A stretch of DNA of 64,000 nt from Sphingomonadales bacterium (GTDB taxonomy: Bacteria; Bacteroidota; Bacteroidia; Chitinophagales; Chitinophagaceae), in contig VHAT01000002.1 of NCBI GenBank assembly GCA_016872195.1, positions 1 to 64,000 of the forward strand, read 5' to 3'. The notes beneath the pieces are model-generated. The model made no database searches and had not been told where the DNA came from. It saw only the letters and a program-made list of their open reading frames with translations. Each line of letters opens with the position of its first letter. Position 1 is the first letter of the stretch. This document shows positions 38,795-47,778 of this stretch, piece after piece. A program made the translations under genes and the position numbers.

Positions 38795-38802
38795 TAATTT
38801 TG
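38795..38802 (+). promoter_or_regulatory. TAnnTTTG -7 box (TAATTTTG) for RRM gene
   Basis: Exact motif; 25 nt before ATG 38828. Confidence 0.55.
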
Positions 38803-38827
38803 TAACCAGAACCAATCGCAAAAGCAC

Positions 38828-39163
38828 ATGAAAATATTCGTGGCAGGCCTTCCGCTCGATATGGATGATGCCGAGTTAGAGGAATTTTTTGAGAAATTCG
38901 GCAAGGTCGATTCTGTTAAAGTAGCCCTGGATAGACAAACGGGAAAAAGCCGGGGCTTTGCCTTTGTCGAAATGCCCGTGTCTTCCGAAGCCCGTGAGGC
39001 GATCGCCACCCTTAATAATTTAGGCATCGGAAGAAAAGTATTGGTCGTAAAAGAAGCTACAGATAGTCCTGAATCGCGTCATCCTTCCTCACCTACCCGA
39101 CCGTCGAGCTCTTCGCAACGACCCTTCAGGCCCGGTTCGGGAAGACCTCCTCAGCGATATTGA
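38828..39163 (+). CDS. RRM-type RNA-binding protein
   Basis: RNP2 KIFVAGLP and RNP1 KSRGFAFVEM; Ser/Pro/Arg-rich tail. Confidence 0.92.
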   Translation: MKIFVAGLPLDMDDAELEEFFEKFGKVDSVKVALDRQTGKSRGFAFVEMPVSSEAREAIATLNNLGIGRKVLVVKEATDSPESRHPSSPTRPSSSSQRPFRPGSGRPPQRY

Positions 39164-41170
39164 TGTTGGCTCATACAAGATCGTACAACTGAGTCCCTCT
39201 ACTTTGATATATTCTTTAGATCCGATATATCGATCTTCAACCGGCTGGCTGTTCTGAAGATAAATACCCCAGCGATTGCGGTTAACCGGAATATCTACTT
39301 TTATAGAATGAGCTTCTTTGTTTGCGTTAAACAGTACCCAAACTTTTTTCCATCCACCGCGCAGCCCCTCACCATCAATTACAAAGGATATACATCCTTT
39401 GGGAAGCGAATCCAGAAAACGTAGTCGTGTAGCCGGATCCTCTAGCCGGAAAGCCTTGTTTCTTTTGCGCATATGGATCAGGGCCTCCACCATGTTTACC
39501 GTCTCTTGATGAATGGTCTTTTGATCCCAATCAATGGCATTGATACTATCAGGGGCATTGTACGAATTCTCATTCCCATTTTTTGATCGTAAAAACTCTG
39601 AACCCGCATGCAAAAAGGGAGTTCCCTGTGAGGTCAATACCATGGCCAGCGCCAATTGATGCATTTTTTTTCTTTCCTCTTCGCTGTAAGAACCGGCCGA
39701 TAAAGAAAGTCGATCCCAAAGGGTATGGTTATCGTGACAATCTGCATAGGCGATCATTTGGCGGGGCGAGGTAGCATAGGGAACCTTGCTGTAATTGACC
39801 TTGCTATAATCGATCTGAGGATGGGCTACTCCACCCACCAAGCCAAACTGAACGGAAGATAAGTTATCGAATGCCCCACTCACAAAACCGGGTTGATGAT
39901 AATCAAAAACCGAACCTTTAATACCGTCTCTGAATTCATCTCCGAAGACTGCAATTTTATCGAGCCGGCTTACTTGCGCTTTGAGTGCTCGTAACGAATC
40001 AGGCAAAGGAGAGGAACCCGCTGTCCAGCCCTCTCCATAAAGCAGGATATCGGGCCGATAGCTACGTAAGGTGGAAGCTATTTCGTTCATGGTAGTCAGA
40101 TCGTGAATACCCATCAGATCGAACCTGAATCCGTCGATATGAAATTCGTTTACCCAGTACAGTAAAGACTCCAGCATAAATTTTCGGAACATCGGTTGCT
40201 CACTGGCCGTTTCATTTCCGCAGGCAGCGGCATTTGAGAAACTGCCGTCGGCCTTACGTCTGTAATAGTACCCAGGAACCAGTTGTTCAAAATTTGATGT
40301 CTCGGTAAGACCTGTATGATTATACACCACATCCATCACCACTTTTAACCCTCGTTTATGAAGGGCTTGCACAATTTGTTTAAACTCCCGAATACGAGTT
40401 GCCGGATCGCTTACCGAAGTAGCATAGGTTCCCTCAGGCGTATTGTAATGCAAGGGATCGTATCCCCAGTTGTATGGGGGATTGACTACCGATTCATCAC
40501 TCGATCTAAAATCAAAAACAGGAAGCAGGTGCACATGCGTTACCCCTAACCAAAAAAGGTGATCAAGTCCGGTGGAAGCTCCAAATGAGTTGGTGGTACC
40601 CCTTTCGGTAAGACCCATGAACTTTCCTTTATTTGATATACCCGAGCTGGTATGCATGCTTGCATCTCGAATGTTAAGCTCATAAATAATTACGGCCGCG
40701 TTTGAATCTCCTGTAGGCAGATGGCCCCGCGGCCAGCCGGGTGGATCCGTTTTAGCAAGATCTACAACCGCGGCGCGCAGGCCATTAACACCAGTGGCCA
40801 CCGCATAGGGGTCAGTTACCTCTTGTGACCACGCATAGCCTAGTGGCGCCTTGTTGTAGACCTGATAAGTATAGTAAAGCCCTTCGCAGTTTTCGGGTAC
40901 AGAAACTTTCCAACTACCGGCCGTATCCGGCTTCATATCAATAATACGCCCCTCACCTCCTACGGGTTCCTGATAAAGATGCAAACGGGCCGCCTGAGCC
41001 AATGGGGCCCATACTGTAAAGGTGGTTTCGGTAGCACGGTATCGGATACCCAAGTCATTTCCGGAGTAGACGGGAAAGTCCGAAGTGGCGGGGGCTTGCG
41101 ACAAAAGAATAACAGGCCTTATGAGAACAGCTGTCAGCAAAAAAAGATATACAGGGTATGAACGAGACAT
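39089..41170 (-). CDS. pulA: Type I pullulanase
   Basis: CBM48/GH13: YNWGYDPLHYNTPEGTYAT, VMDVVYNHTG, DGFRFDLMGIHD, YGEGWTAG, YADCHDNHTLWDRL. Confidence 0.93.
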   Translation of the reverse strand: MSRSYPVYLFLLTAVLIRPVILLSQAPATSDFPVYSGNDLGIRYRATETTFTVWAPLAQAARLHLYQEPVGGEGRIIDMKPDTAGSWKVSVPENCEGLYYTYQVYNKAPLGYAWSQEVTDPYAVATGVNGLRAAVVDLAKTDPPGWPRGHLPTGDSNAAVIIYELNIRDASMHTSSGISNKGKFMGLTERGTTNSFGASTGLDHLFWLGVTHVHLLPVFDFRSSDESVVNPPYNWGYDPLHYNTPEGTYATSVSDPATRIREFKQIVQALHKRGLKVVMDVVYNHTGLTETSNFEQLVPGYYYRRKADGSFSNAAACGNETASEQPMFRKFMLESLLYWVNEFHIDGFRFDLMGIHDLTTMNEIASTLRSYRPDILLYGEGWTAGSSPLPDSLRALKAQVSRLDKIAVFGDEFRDGIKGSVFDYHQPGFVSGAFDNLSSVQFGLVGGVAHPQIDYSKVNYSKVPYATSPRQMIAYADCHDNHTLWDRLSLSAGSYSEEERKKMHQLALAMVLTSQGTPFLHAGSEFLRSKNGNENSYNAPDSINAIDWDQKTIHQETVNMVEALIHMRKRNKAFRLEDPATRLRFLDSLPKGCISFVIDGEGLRGGWKKVWVLFNANKEAHSIKVDIPVNRNRWGIYLQNSQPVEDRYIGSKEYIKVEGLSCTILYEPTSISLRRSSRTGPEGSLRRARRSGR

Positions 41171-41219
41171 GGATAAACTACTTATTTGATTTATATTGTT
41201 GGCTCATAGAAAAGTTCAA

Positions 41220-42968
41220 ATGGGAGATTTGCAAATTAAGAAAAAAGCCCAGCGATACGACGCCGTAATTGTGGGCTCCGGAGCCGGTGGCGGCATGGCC
41301 GCCTATGTGTTGGCCAAGGCCGGACTGAAGGTATGTTTACTGGAGGCCGGACATCACTACGACCCACAAAAAAATATCACCCAATTAAAAAATCCTTGGG
41401 ATTCTCCCCGACGAGGGGCCAGCACCTCGCATCGCCCCTTTGGCGATTTTGATGCTTGCTATGGCGGATGGAAACTCGAAGGGGAGCCCTTTTCTACAGA
41501 ATCCGATACCGATTTTATGTGGTGGCGAGCCCGGATGCTGGGAGGAAGGACCAACCACTGGGGCAGGATCTCGCTGCGATTTGGGCCTAAAGACTTTAAG
41601 AGAAGAAGCATTGATGGACTTGGAGATGACTGGCCCATTGGATACGAAGACGTAAAACCCTATTACGATAAGATCGACCAATTGATCGGAATATTTGGCA
41701 CGAACGAAGGACTGGACAATGACCCTGATGGATACTTTTTACCTCCGCCTAAACCAAGACTTCATGAGTTGATGATACGGAAAAGTGCCTTGCAAAGTGG
41801 TGTCAAGGTGATCCCGTCGAGACTTTCGATCTTGACCAAGTCCATACCAAATGATGCAGGACGAGGGGTGTGTTTTTATTGTGGGCAATGCAACCGTAAC
41901 TGCAGTATGGCCAAAGCCGATTTTTCTTCGACCAATGTATTGATCTATCCGGCCATGCAAACCGGTAATGTGGATCTTGTTACCAATGCCATGGTGCGAG
42001 AAGTGCTGACGAATCAAGAGGGACTTGCCACTGGGGTTTCCTATATCAATAAATTGGACAAACAAGAATACCAGGTAGAAGGGCGTGTTGTGATCCTGGC
42101 GGCCAGTGCCTGCGAAAGTGCAAGGCTACTGCTTAATTCAGTTTCCGCCAGGCATCCAAATGGGCTGGCCAACAATAGCAATGTGGTTGGCAAATATTTG
42201 CATGATTCTACTGGTGCCGCCATGGGCGGTATCCTACCCTCTTTATTTGGCAGAAAACGATATAACGAAGATGGCGTGGGTGGCGCGCATATCTATTCGC
42301 CCTGGTGGTTAGACAATAAGAAACTTGATTTTCCCAGAGGATATCATATCGAGTATTGGGGAGGGATGAGCCAGCCCTCTTATGGCTTTAACTGGGGCAT
42401 CGAAAACCTGAATGGCAAATACTTGGTGAAAGGCAAAAAGAAAGAGGCCGGTGGCTACGGAGCTTCTCTCAAAGAAGATTATCGTTATTTCTATGGCTGT
42501 GGTGTGGGCATGGCTGGACGCGGCGAAGCCATACCGCTCGAAACAAATTATTGTGCCATCGATAAAGAAAAGGTAGATCAGTACGGAATCCCGGTGCTCT
42601 CGTTTCATGTCAAGTGGAGCGAGCACGAGATTAACCAAGCTCGTCATATGAAAGAGACCTTCAAAGAGATCATGCATAATATGGGAGCGATCGTGACCTG
42701 GGGAGCCGATGATGATGCCTCTACGAATTGGGGACTCAGTAAACCCGGTGAAATTATTCATGAGGCCGGAACTGTACGAATGGGAAATGATCCTAAACGC
42801 TCCGCCCTAAATAAATGGAGTCAGGCACACGATTGCAAGAATTTATTTTGTGTGGATGGCGGTCAGTTCGTCTCTCAAGCGGACAAGAACATTACTTGGA
42901 CCATCTTGGCCCTATCCATGCGAGCATCGGAATATATTGTTGACCAATTGAAAAAAAATCAACTCTGA
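41220..42968 (+). CDS. GMC family oxidoreductase
   Basis: FAD motif AVIVGSGAGGGMAAYVLAKAGLKVCLLEAG; C-terminal GTVRMGNDPKRSALN...LFCVDGGQFVS; Cys-rich CFYCGQCNRNCS. Confidence 0.92.
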   Translation: MGDLQIKKKAQRYDAVIVGSGAGGGMAAYVLAKAGLKVCLLEAGHHYDPQKNITQLKNPWDSPRRGASTSHRPFGDFDACYGGWKLEGEPFSTESDTDFMWWRARMLGGRTNHWGRISLRFGPKDFKRRSIDGLGDDWPIGYEDVKPYYDKIDQLIGIFGTNEGLDNDPDGYFLPPPKPRLHELMIRKSALQSGVKVIPSRLSILTKSIPNDAGRGVCFYCGQCNRNCSMAKADFSSTNVLIYPAMQTGNVDLVTNAMVREVLTNQEGLATGVSYINKLDKQEYQVEGRVVILAASACESARLLLNSVSARHPNGLANNSNVVGKYLHDSTGAAMGGILPSLFGRKRYNEDGVGGAHIYSPWWLDNKKLDFPRGYHIEYWGGMSQPSYGFNWGIENLNGKYLVKGKKKEAGGYGASLKEDYRYFYGCGVGMAGRGEAIPLETNYCAIDKEKVDQYGIPVLSFHVKWSEHEINQARHMKETFKEIMHNMGAIVTWGADDDASTNWGLSKPGEIIHEAGTVRMGNDPKRSALNKWSQAHDCKNLFCVDGGQFVSQADKNITWTILALSMRASEYIVDQLKKNQL

Positions 42969-43633
42969 TGGATAGAAGAAAATCACTCAAATTACTGGCT
43001 ACCGGGGCTATTGCCACCCCCCTTGCTTTAGGAGCCTGCACCAGTGACAACGAGACAAAAAAGACCGAACCTACTTCCTTTTCGCTAGACAGAAACCCTG
43101 ATGAGCTGATCATGGAAGAAAAATTGTTAGCGCAAGAAAAATTCTTCACCCCCGATGAAATGGCTGCTATAACGATATTGGTCGATATCATTATACCCAA
43201 AGATGAGATCAGTGGTAGCGCCAGTGAGGCGGGCGTACCCGCTTTTATAGAATTCATTGTAAAGGACATGCCACAGCATCAGGTCCCGTTGCGCGGTGGA
43301 CTTCGCTGGCTCGAACTCTATAGTATCAAAACAACGGGGCATTCTTTTGTAGCTTCAAACGAACAAGAACGATTACAGATCATCGACAAGATTGCTTTTC
43401 CCGCCAAGGCATCGAAAGAAGTGCAGCAAGGTGTTCGCTTTTTTTCATTGTTGCGAGACCTGACCGCCACTGGCTTCTATACCTCCTCTATTGGCGTCAA
43501 AGACCTAGACTACCAAGGCAACCAGCCGAATCGTTGGGACGGGGTTCCCTCCGAGGTACTAGACCAATATGGACTGGCGTATAGCGAAAAGGACTTGAAG
43601 GACTGTATTCGCCACGACGACCCTACCGGATAA
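42968..43633 (+). CDS. Gluconate 2-dehydrogenase subunit 3 family protein (Tat-type lipoprotein)
   Basis: MDRRKSLKLLATGAIATPLALGAC twin-Arg plus lipobox; FFTPDEMAAITILVDIIIPKDEISGSASEAGVPAFIEFIVKD. Confidence 0.9.
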   Translation: MDRRKSLKLLATGAIATPLALGACTSDNETKKTEPTSFSLDRNPDELIMEEKLLAQEKFFTPDEMAAITILVDIIIPKDEISGSASEAGVPAFIEFIVKDMPQHQVPLRGGLRWLELYSIKTTGHSFVASNEQERLQIIDKIAFPAKASKEVQQGVRFFSLLRDLTATGFYTSSIGVKDLDYQGNQPNRWDGVPSEVLDQYGLAYSEKDLKDCIRHDDPTG

Positions 43634-43669
43634 CGCTGTATAGCGTAATATTAAGTAAATTGCCTCCCC

Positions 43670-45703
43670 TTGATCTCCCCCGCTACCATACAACAGATCA
43701 TGGCAAGAACCGATATCACGGATGTGGTAGGAAGTTTTGTCAAACTAAAAAAGAGAGGCACCAACCTGCTCGGGCTATGCCCTTTTCATAACGAAAAGAC
43801 CCCTTCGTTTACGGTTTCACCTAGCAAAGAGATCTACAAATGCTTCGGATGCGGCAAAAGCGGCAATACGATCAGCTTTGTGATGGAACACGAAAAATAC
43901 AGCTATCCGGAGGCCTTAAAGTGGCTGGCGCAACGATACGGCATTGAGATAGAGGAAAGTTTTATCAACGATGAGCAACGACAACAGCTGCAAACCGCCG
44001 ACAATTTATATGCGCTCAATCAATTTGCTCAACAATTCTTTACCGATCAATTGCATTCTACCGAAGAGGGACAAGACGTCGGCTTGGCCTATTTTCGGGA
44101 GCGTGAATTTTCTGAGTTGATCATTAAGAAATTTCAACTCGGTTATAGTCCTGAACAACGGGATGCTTTTACCAACGCCGCGGTGGCCGCACAATTCAAT
44201 CCAGCGTTGATGATCAAATCGGGATTAGTGGCCAACCGCTACGATCAGCTGAGTGATAATTATCGCGGTCGCGTTATTTTTCCTATCCATAATCACAGTG
44301 GAAAGATATTAGGCTTTGGCGCCCGGACGCTCAAGAAAACCGATACCGCCCCTAAATACATCAATACTCCGGAAAACGAGATCTATGTAAAAAGTAAAAT
44401 CCTATATGGATCATACTTTGCCAGGCAAGCCATTGACAAAGCCAATGAATGTTTGCTGGTAGAGGGGTATACCGATGTGATCTCGCTGCATCAATCCGGT
44501 ATCGAAAATGTGGTTGCCTCCGGGGGAACGGCCCTTACTCCCGATCAGCTTAGGCTTGTAAAAAAATACACGAATAACCTGACCATTATCTACGATGGCG
44601 ATGCCGCCGGCATTAAAGCGGCCTTACGCGGTCTTGATCTGGCCCTCGAAGAAGGATTGCAGGTACAACTGGTGCTGATCCCGGATGGAGAAGATCCTGA
44701 TAGTTATGTTAACAAAGTCGGGGCAGCCGCCTTTCGTGATTTTGTTCAGCAACACAAAAAAGACGTCATCCTTTTTCAACTCGAAGTGGCTATGAAGGAT
44801 GCGGGCACGGACGCCTCAAAAAAAGCGGCCGTGGTCAACCGCATGGCTGAGACCATCTCACGGATAAACAAAGCTGAGGACTTTACAAAGCAACAAGATT
44901 ATATCAAACAGTGTGCTACGGTTTTAAAGATCGACGAAGCCGGCTTGCATACCCTGGTCAACAAATATATACGCGACCGTATACAGGCCCAAGAGAGAAA
45001 GGCAGCACCCCTATCTTCGGTTGTTGTAGAGGAAAACGCACAACGATCGGCAGCCAGTAATTTTGATGATGCGACATTTCTTTTACTATTCAGAGATGAG
45101 TTACAAGAAAAAGAGGTAGCCCGCATCTTGCTGGAATTTGGACACCGCCCCTGGAATGAGCAGCAACGCGTCAGCGACTATATTTTTGAGGAGATCGCCG
45201 ATGAAAGTTTACTGGAAAATGAGGAAGTGCAAAAACTATTTATGGCCTACAAGGCCCTTCGCCAGCAAGGAGAAGACCCAAAGGGCCCACAGTATTTCTT
45301 ACAACACCCCGATCAGCAACTCAGCACCTTGGCGGTATCCTTGATTCAATTTCCGCACGAAGAAAGCACCCGTTGGAAAACAGAATTTAGCCAGAACGCC
45401 GGATACCAGTCTCGTTTATTTGAGCAAGACTACGATCAGTTTATTACCATGCTTGCTGCCGGGCAAGAAAGCTCGTTGCAGCAATTCTTAAAAGCCGAAG
45501 AAGATCGATCTTCCGAGGTGATCTTATCGGCCATTCATTACTTAAAGCTGAGAAAGATCAAAAGAATGTTGCTGGAAAATCAGCAGGACATGGAAAAAAA
45601 TCAAAACACCGAAGACATTGGCGTATTGCTACAAACGCATGAGCACCTTAAACAGATGGAGATAGCGTTGGGAAAACAATCGGGAAGCGTAATTATTCGT
45701 TAG
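43670..45703 (+). CDS. dnaG: DNA primase
   Basis: TTG start; MISPATIQQIMARTDITDVVGSFVKLKKRG, zinc motif CPFHNEKTPSFTVSPSKEIYKCFGCGKSGN, TOPRIM VEGYTDVISL. Confidence 0.96.
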   Translation: MISPATIQQIMARTDITDVVGSFVKLKKRGTNLLGLCPFHNEKTPSFTVSPSKEIYKCFGCGKSGNTISFVMEHEKYSYPEALKWLAQRYGIEIEESFINDEQRQQLQTADNLYALNQFAQQFFTDQLHSTEEGQDVGLAYFREREFSELIIKKFQLGYSPEQRDAFTNAAVAAQFNPALMIKSGLVANRYDQLSDNYRGRVIFPIHNHSGKILGFGARTLKKTDTAPKYINTPENEIYVKSKILYGSYFARQAIDKANECLLVEGYTDVISLHQSGIENVVASGGTALTPDQLRLVKKYTNNLTIIYDGDAAGIKAALRGLDLALEEGLQVQLVLIPDGEDPDSYVNKVGAAAFRDFVQQHKKDVILFQLEVAMKDAGTDASKKAAVVNRMAETISRINKAEDFTKQQDYIKQCATVLKIDEAGLHTLVNKYIRDRIQAQERKAAPLSSVVVEENAQRSAASNFDDATFLLLFRDELQEKEVARILLEFGHRPWNEQQRVSDYIFEEIADESLLENEEVQKLFMAYKALRQQGEDPKGPQYFLQHPDQQLSTLAVSLIQFPHEESTRWKTEFSQNAGYQSRLFEQDYDQFITMLAAGQESSLQQFLKAEEDRSSEVILSAIHYLKLRKIKRMLLENQQDMEKNQNTEDIGVLLQTHEHLKQMEIALGKQSGSVIIR

Positions 45704-46097
45704 TTACCGCCACTTCGCAACGTGTAAAGCGCAGCGCACTCCACACATGATCAAGTTCTACCCTGTCGATGCTTTCGTAACCACCACCGGTCAGCTGATT
45801 CCAACTGGTTTCGCGATTTAGATCGGTAACGATCTTGGAGGTACTCTTGGGATAGGCCACCCAGAACTTAGAATTATTCTTTAAAGAGGGCATCACATCT
45901 CTCAGAATACCATTGAGTTGATTCTCGTTTACGGCAAACACAAGCGCAAAGTCGATTTTTCTGCTTTTTAAAAGCGGGGTCATGTTCTTCGCAAAAGAGA
46001 GCTTACTAAACTGCTTTTCGATAGAAGAAGGAAGACCCTGTATCAGGAGGTTTTTCTCATCAGCTAATTGCAGTTTATCAAACAGGGTCTGTGACAT
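45693..46097 (-). CDS. Small DUF3052-like hypothetical protein
   Basis: MSQTLFDKLQLADEKNLLIQGLPSSIEKQF...KFWVAYPKSTSKIVTDLNRETSW; ATG 46097 preferred over TTG 46103. Confidence 0.6.
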   Translation of the reverse strand: MSQTLFDKLQLADEKNLLIQGLPSSIEKQFSKLSFAKNMTPLLKSRKIDFALVFAVNENQLNGILRDVMPSLKNNSKFWVAYPKSTSKIVTDLNRETSWNQLTGGGYESIDRVELDHVWSALRFTRCEVAVTNE

Positions 46098-46132
46098 AGG
46101 CAAAAGTTTAGCAGGATCATAAAGGTAACGAA

Positions 46133-46156
46133 TTTTTACCCTTTTTTGGGTAAAAA
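46133..46156. repeat. Inverted repeat TTTTTACCC-TTTTTT-GGGTAAAAA between plsY and DUF3052-like gene
   Basis: Perfect 9-bp arms; plausible weak plsY terminator or operator. Confidence 0.5.
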
Positions 46157-46227
46157 AACAGACTAAACCAGGGCAAAAATTGAAAGAAAAGCAAGTGGAG
46201 CTTTGAAAATCAGCTAATTAAATATGT

Positions 46228-46878
46228 CTACTTTTTTTGTTGCTCCCTACGACGATCACGTCCTTTTAGGATTGGTAATTTTCCCTCTTTTCCCTTCAGT
46301 AAACGGCCTATATTTTTTTGATGCATGATCAATATCAGCAGCGCAACCGTAATAGCAAAGACCCTGTATAAGGGATTCTCTACGTTAAAGACCACCAAGA
46401 TAAAGATCGGAAAACTAATGCCCGCCAATATGCTACTGAGCGATACAAAGCGAGTCAAAAAAAGAACTAGTGAAAATATCGTTACACAACTGACGGCCGT
46501 AATGGGAGAGATACCTAGTACCATACCAAAAATGGTGGCCACTCCTTTACCGCCTCTAAAATCGGCCCAAATCGGAAAGATATGTCCTAACACGGCCGCC
46601 AATCCTAACAAGGTCTGTACATTTTGAAGAGCCATCTCGGTATCGGCAAACTCAGGCAACAAGTGTGCAAGTTGTACGGCCAATACCCCTTTGAGTGTAT
46701 CGACGATCATGACAAAAGTTCCCCACTTGGGCCCCAACACACGATATACATTGGTAGCCCCAGCATTGCCGCTCCCATACTCTCGAATATCGATGTTAAA
46801 AAATTGTCGGCTAACGAACAGCGCCGTGGGAATACTACCCAAGAGGTAGGAAATCAATAAAAGAGTAAATAGGCTCAT
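46228..46878 (-). CDS. plsY: Acyl-phosphate glycerol-3-phosphate acyltransferase
   Basis: YLLGSIPTALFVSR, YGSGNAGATNVYRVLG, GHIFPIWADFRGGKGVATIFG; start at ATG 46878 because TTG 46896 lies inside a TAnnTTTG box. Confidence 0.94.
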   Translation of the reverse strand: MSLFTLLLISYLLGSIPTALFVSRQFFNIDIREYGSGNAGATNVYRVLGPKWGTFVMIVDTLKGVLAVQLAHLLPEFADTEMALQNVQTLLGLAAVLGHIFPIWADFRGGKGVATIFGMVLGISPITAVSCVTIFSLVLFLTRFVSLSSILAGISFPIFILVVFNVENPLYRVFAITVALLILIMHQKNIGRLLKGKEGKLPILKGRDRRREQQKK

Positions 46879-46893
46879 TTGTAATTGACTTAA

Positions 46894-46901
46894 CAAAAAT
46901 A
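46894..46901 (-). promoter_or_regulatory. TAnnTTTG -7 box (TATTTTTG) for plsY
   Basis: Exact motif; 15 nt before ATG 46878. Confidence 0.5.
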
Positions 46902-46911
46902 TGACAATTTG

Positions 46912-47730
46912 TTAATATGCCACCCTGAGCAAGCCCCAGCCATTGAGGGCTTCAGCAGAAAGGATTCTTAGCTGTAATTGAGCGCATAGGGATCGTAATT
47001 CCACTAAATCTTCTACCAGCAATCCACTTAGTAGGAGTTGTCCTCCAGGTTCGAGCAAACTGACAAGAGAGGATAAATATTGCTTAATAATAAAGGTGTT
47101 GATGTTAGCTAAAATTATGTCAAACGTACCATGATCGGGTAATTGATCTGACAAATGCAGCTCAATATGCTTACACTCGTTGGTTTCGATATTTTCTGCC
47201 GCATTGTCGATACTCCATGTATCATTATCAATGGCCACTATTTGCTTAGCCCCTAATTTCTCGGCCAGTATAGCCAGAATACCCGTACCCGTTCCAAAGT
47301 CAAAGACCTTCTTTTGATCCCATTGTAATTTGCTCATCTCCGTTGCCATCAAGCGCGTAGTGGCATGATGCCCGGTACCAAAACTCATTTTGGGGGTGAT
47401 CACGATCTCATGGCTTGCTTTACCCCACACAGGATGAAATGCCGCTCGGATATGTAAGAACGATTCGATTGTTACGGGATCGAAATTTGACTCCCACTGC
47501 TGGTTCCAATTCGTGGCCTGCAGTTCGTTTATGCGCATGGATACCGAATGATGATGGGCGACCTCGCTTGCCACGGCAATATCAAATTGAGCGCTGGGAA
47601 TATACGCACGTAGTTCACTAGGTGCTTCTTCAAATCCTTCATATCCCTGCTCCGAGAGGGCCGCGATCAGCATATCGGACTGCTCGGTGGTGAGTGGCGA
47701 AAAAATGAGTTCGGTAAAGGATCCTGTCAT
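46912..47730 (-). CDS. prmA: Ribosomal protein L11 methyltransferase
   Basis: MSFGTGHHATTRLMATEM, FDFGTGTGILAILAEKLGA, ILANIN. Confidence 0.94.
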   Translation of the reverse strand: MTGSFTELIFSPLTTEQSDMLIAALSEQGYEGFEEAPSELRAYIPSAQFDIAVASEVAHHHSVSMRINELQATNWNQQWESNFDPVTIESFLHIRAAFHPVWGKASHEIVITPKMSFGTGHHATTRLMATEMSKLQWDQKKVFDFGTGTGILAILAEKLGAKQIVAIDNDTWSIDNAAENIETNECKHIELHLSDQLPDHGTFDIILANINTFIIKQYLSSLVSLLEPGGQLLLSGLLVEDLVELRSLCAQLQLRILSAEALNGWGLLRVAY

Positions 47731-47754
47731 AAAAAAAACCCTGCTAAGGCAGGG
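47731..47754 (-). terminator. Intrinsic terminator after pnp, U-tract adjacent to prmA ATG
   Basis: Minus strand: CCCTGC-CTTA-GCAGGG-TTTTTTTT-ATG. Confidence 0.8.
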
Positions 47755-47778
47755 CTTGAAATTTGATTAGTGAACCAC

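Noticed and set aside
10142-43663. Shared 9-mer GTAAATTGC just upstream of both recF (10142-10150) and dnaG (43655-43663)
   Set aside because: A 9-mer repeat in 64 kb on two strands is expected by chance about as often as not; does not fit TAnnTTTG cleanly
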